NCBI GenBank assembly: GCA_020352495.1
Contig: CP070677.1
Span: forward strand, 3,173,618-3,207,957
DNA from: Candidatus Latescibacterota bacterium
GTDB taxonomy: Bacteria > Krumholzibacteriota > Krumholzibacteriia > WVZY01
Reading direction: 5' to 3'
DNA length: 34,340 nucleotides
Shown: one piece after another, positions 32,388 to 34,340 of the stretch
Numbering within the stretch: the first letter of the stretch is position 1
How the letters are laid out: each line of letters starts with the position of its first letter
Notes under the pieces: generated by a model
What the model was told of the DNA's origin: nothing
What the model saw: only the letters and a program-made list of their open reading frames with translations
Databases searched by the model: none
Made by a program: the position numbers and the translations under genes

Positions 32388-34244
32388 TTATCGCCAAAGC
32401 TTTTCCAGCGAAATCCTCGACAACCCGTCTCTGTGGAACCCCACCCACAGGTTGTTATTTGCGTCCACAAGAACTGACGATACCTCCGTCCCTCTCAATC
32501 CATCGCGGGAGCCAATCCATCGTAACCCATCCCCCGTCACCAACGCAACACCCTGTGAGGTGCCCAGATACATCCTCCCCAGATCATCGAAACACACCGA
32601 TCGGTATTCGCCGATCTGCTCCGGATCGGGAGTCTCCAGGAGTTCCCAATCGGAGACATCTCCGTATCTCCATACAGATTTTGAGGTTAGCAGGACAGGG
32701 CGGCCCGTTGTCTCTAATACTACTCCCAGTATTCTGTCCGTATCGAATCGGTTCACGTCGAAGTTTTTCCACTTCGAGCCATCGAACCTATAAAGACCCG
32801 ACGAGCACGACAGCGCCCAGACCCGTCGGCGGTTGTCTACGAGCATCTGGTCGATTGACCCTGCTCCAAGTTCGTACCGGTCGGCAAACCGCGTCCAAAG
32901 CTCCCCGTCATACCGATAAACCTCTCCCGTGTGGGTGCCTGCCCACAGATTCCCCGCGGAATCAAAAGCCATGGACACAAAGAGAGGCGGCTTTGGATCA
33001 ATCTCGGTTCTGACCTCGATCCACTGACCGTCTACCTTGCGATAGAGCCCCCACCGGGTGTCCACCCACACGACACTGTCCGGCGAGACTTGGATAGCAA
33101 AAACCGAACCGAACTCCTTTTCCACGTGGACACCCGCCGTATCGTCCCTAATCGAAACCAGATACGCACCGTTTGCGACATAGATCCCCCCGCTTTGGTC
33201 CTCCACCATCGAACCGATATGGTCGGAGGGGAGACTCGTGGGAACGATAATCTTCCGGATCTCCTTTCCTCGGACGGCCACGATTAGACCGTCGGCAGAT
33301 CCGAAATACACCGTTCCGTCGCGCCCCGCGTGGGCGCAACGCCATCTGGCGCGAGTGATATCGTCGTCGTCCGACCCCACACCGGTCCATTCACCGGCCC
33401 CGTAGCGGGCGATCCCTCCGTACCGCCCGGCGGCCCACAGCGTCTGCCCCGATCCCGCGACGATGGCGGCGACGTCGTTTTCGTCAAAGACTTCTCGTGG
33501 AAGAACACGTCTGGCACGCCTTCCGCTAAACCGATACACACCGCGGCCTGAGATCAGCACGTAGAACGTGGGCCCCTCGCGACCTCCCGCTCTTCCAGAC
33601 GTTTCGGCCCAAACCAGGTCGCGCACCTCTCCCCTCGGCAGCCCCGCCCCCGCTTGAAAACTCACCCAGACACTGTCAATGAACGCGCAAAGACCGAGTG
33701 AGGTTGCGAAGTAAACGTCGTGACCTTCGACCGCGGAAACGGCAAACACCTTGTCGTCGAGAAGCGAATCAGCCCGTGTGATCCACCGCGGGCGCCGGTG
33801 TGCGATCTCTGCGACGCCGTGACCAAAGGTAGCGATGTACATGGTGCCACTCGGGCCCCATGTAACATTCCGAATGTCATTGATCTGACGGAGAACCTCT
33901 CCTCTGTAGATCCCATCGGTGTCCTTTTTGAACAGAGAGAGCCCCGCGTCGGTCCCCACATAGAGGTGGCCTTGTCGTTCGCGGATGACCCGGACGGAGT
34001 TACCCGGCAGGGATTCCCCCGCTGTTATCTTGCCGGTCACCTCGTTCGACGACAAATCAACAAAAATAAGCCCGCCGTTGGTGCCCACCCAGAGAGTGTT
34101 GCCATCTTGGTAGAGCGCGCGGATGTCAGACGTGTTGTCGAAATGCTTCCACTCCGCCGCCGTCGGTACCGCAACCAGGAGCGCGACCAGTAAGGGCAAC
34201 ACGGACATCGCCCTTTCACACGCGCTTAATCTCTTACGCCTCAT
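32388..34244 (-). CDS. Secreted beta-propeller protein (Reg_prop / two-component-propeller-like)
   Basis: The 618-residue product has a signal peptide (basic MRRKRLSACER, then SVLPLLVALLVAVPTAA, cleavage near AA-EW). The rest consists of repeats of about 40 residues of the type IRxLxxDxxGxLWVGTxxGLxxF: DGNTLWVGTNGGLIF, GHLYVGTDAGLSLF, NNLWVGFHRDGLSRI. This is the ligand-binding propeller of hybrid two-component systems, here without any kinase, receiver or membrane helix after the signal. I count at least ten blades, enough for one or two propellers. It may bind or process extracellular glycans, by analogy only. ATG at 34244 has AGGA six bases upstream; an internal ATG at 34208 would still leave a signal. 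The last 96 bases of the window hold no gene I can call. Confidence 0.8.
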   Translation of the reverse strand: MRRKRLSACERAMSVLPLLVALLVAVPTAAEWKHFDNTSDIRALYQDGNTLWVGTNGGLIFVDLSSNEVTGKITAGESLPGNSVRVIRERQGHLYVGTDAGLSLFKKDTDGIYRGEVLRQINDIRNVTWGPSGTMYIATFGHGVAEIAHRRPRWITRADSLLDDKVFAVSAVEGHDVYFATSLGLCAFIDSVWVSFQAGAGLPRGEVRDLVWAETSGRAGGREGPTFYVLISGRGVYRFSGRRARRVLPREVFDENDVAAIVAGSGQTLWAAGRYGGIARYGAGEWTGVGSDDDDITRARWRCAHAGRDGTVYFGSADGLIVAVRGKEIRKIIVPTSLPSDHIGSMVEDQSGGIYVANGAYLVSIRDDTAGVHVEKEFGSVFAIQVSPDSVVWVDTRWGLYRKVDGQWIEVRTEIDPKPPLFVSMAFDSAGNLWAGTHTGEVYRYDGELWTRFADRYELGAGSIDQMLVDNRRRVWALSCSSGLYRFDGSKWKNFDVNRFDTDRILGVVLETTGRPVLLTSKSVWRYGDVSDWELLETPDPEQIGEYRSVCFDDLGRMYLGTSQGVALVTGDGLRWIGSRDGLRGTEVSSVLVDANNNLWVGFHRDGLSRISLEKLWR

Positions 34245-34340
34245 GTGCCATCCTGTTCTGTTGAAACACCATGTTTTGATCCGCCACGCCATGAACTCGG
34301 TCACCGGTCCCGTCCGGCGCGCGCGCCGGTCGAGTGCCCC

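Overview
The window is a stretch of bacterial chromosome, mid-50s % GC by eye, densely coding and almost entirely on the minus strand. I see no tRNA, rRNA, CRISPR array, transposase or phage gene. Several secreted proteins point to an uncultured Gram-negative lineage around the FCB group (Latescibacterota, Eisenbacteria, Krumholzibacteriota or Zixibacteria type): a FlgD/T9SS-like C-terminal tail, a YCF48-repeat lipoprotein, a Reg_prop-like beta-propeller and alkaline-phosphatase-superfamily enzymes ending in LRSLGYI(K/R). That placement is inference. Standard code is used, since several genes end in TGA.

Layout. Positions 1-173 hold the 5' end of ffh, which carries an in-frame TGA. Position 438 starts a divergent plus-strand multi-pass membrane protein. 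From 9931 down to 1717 runs a probable minus-strand operon: two sulfatase-like enzymes, tgt, yajC, def, fmt, a 324-base gap with a GC-rich hairpin, a PASTA protein and rpe. It joins envelope-type enzymes to tRNA modification, Sec accessory, initiator-Met formylation/deformylation and pentose metabolism. Positions 10031-10293 hold a frameshifted, truncated VOC/glyoxalase gene. Positions 10393-15624 hold four minus-strand genes: an outer-membrane-transporter-like protein, a small membrane protein, a secreted protein with a FlgD-like tail and a YCF48 lipoprotein.

Positions 16148-16726 encode a plus-strand lipoprotein with a good sigma-54 promoter candidate (16033-16048) upstream and a GC-rich hairpin after its stop. 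Positions 16985-17329 hold a small beta-rich protein gene of unknown function, and 17455-17664 a doubtful Cys-rich ORF. From 23839 down to 17770 lies an information-processing operon: EF-G-like GTPase, yebC, ruvC, ruvA, ruvB, queA. With tgt in the other operon, two queuosine steps are encoded here.

From 23993 to 32175 is an envelope/polysaccharide region: a YIP1 protein, two divergent glycosyltransferases, a two-PDZ protein with a bidirectional-looking terminator, and a three-gene unit of GT2 glycosyltransferase, Wzz and Wzy/ligase. The window ends with a secreted beta-propeller protein (32388-34244).

The observations most worth checking are the ffh stop codon, the Thr-type AP-superfamily pair, the sigma-54 site, the VOC homopolymer frameshift, and a hairpin between the Shine-Dalgarno and start codon of the PDZ gene. 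I did not find a convincing wholly new system.
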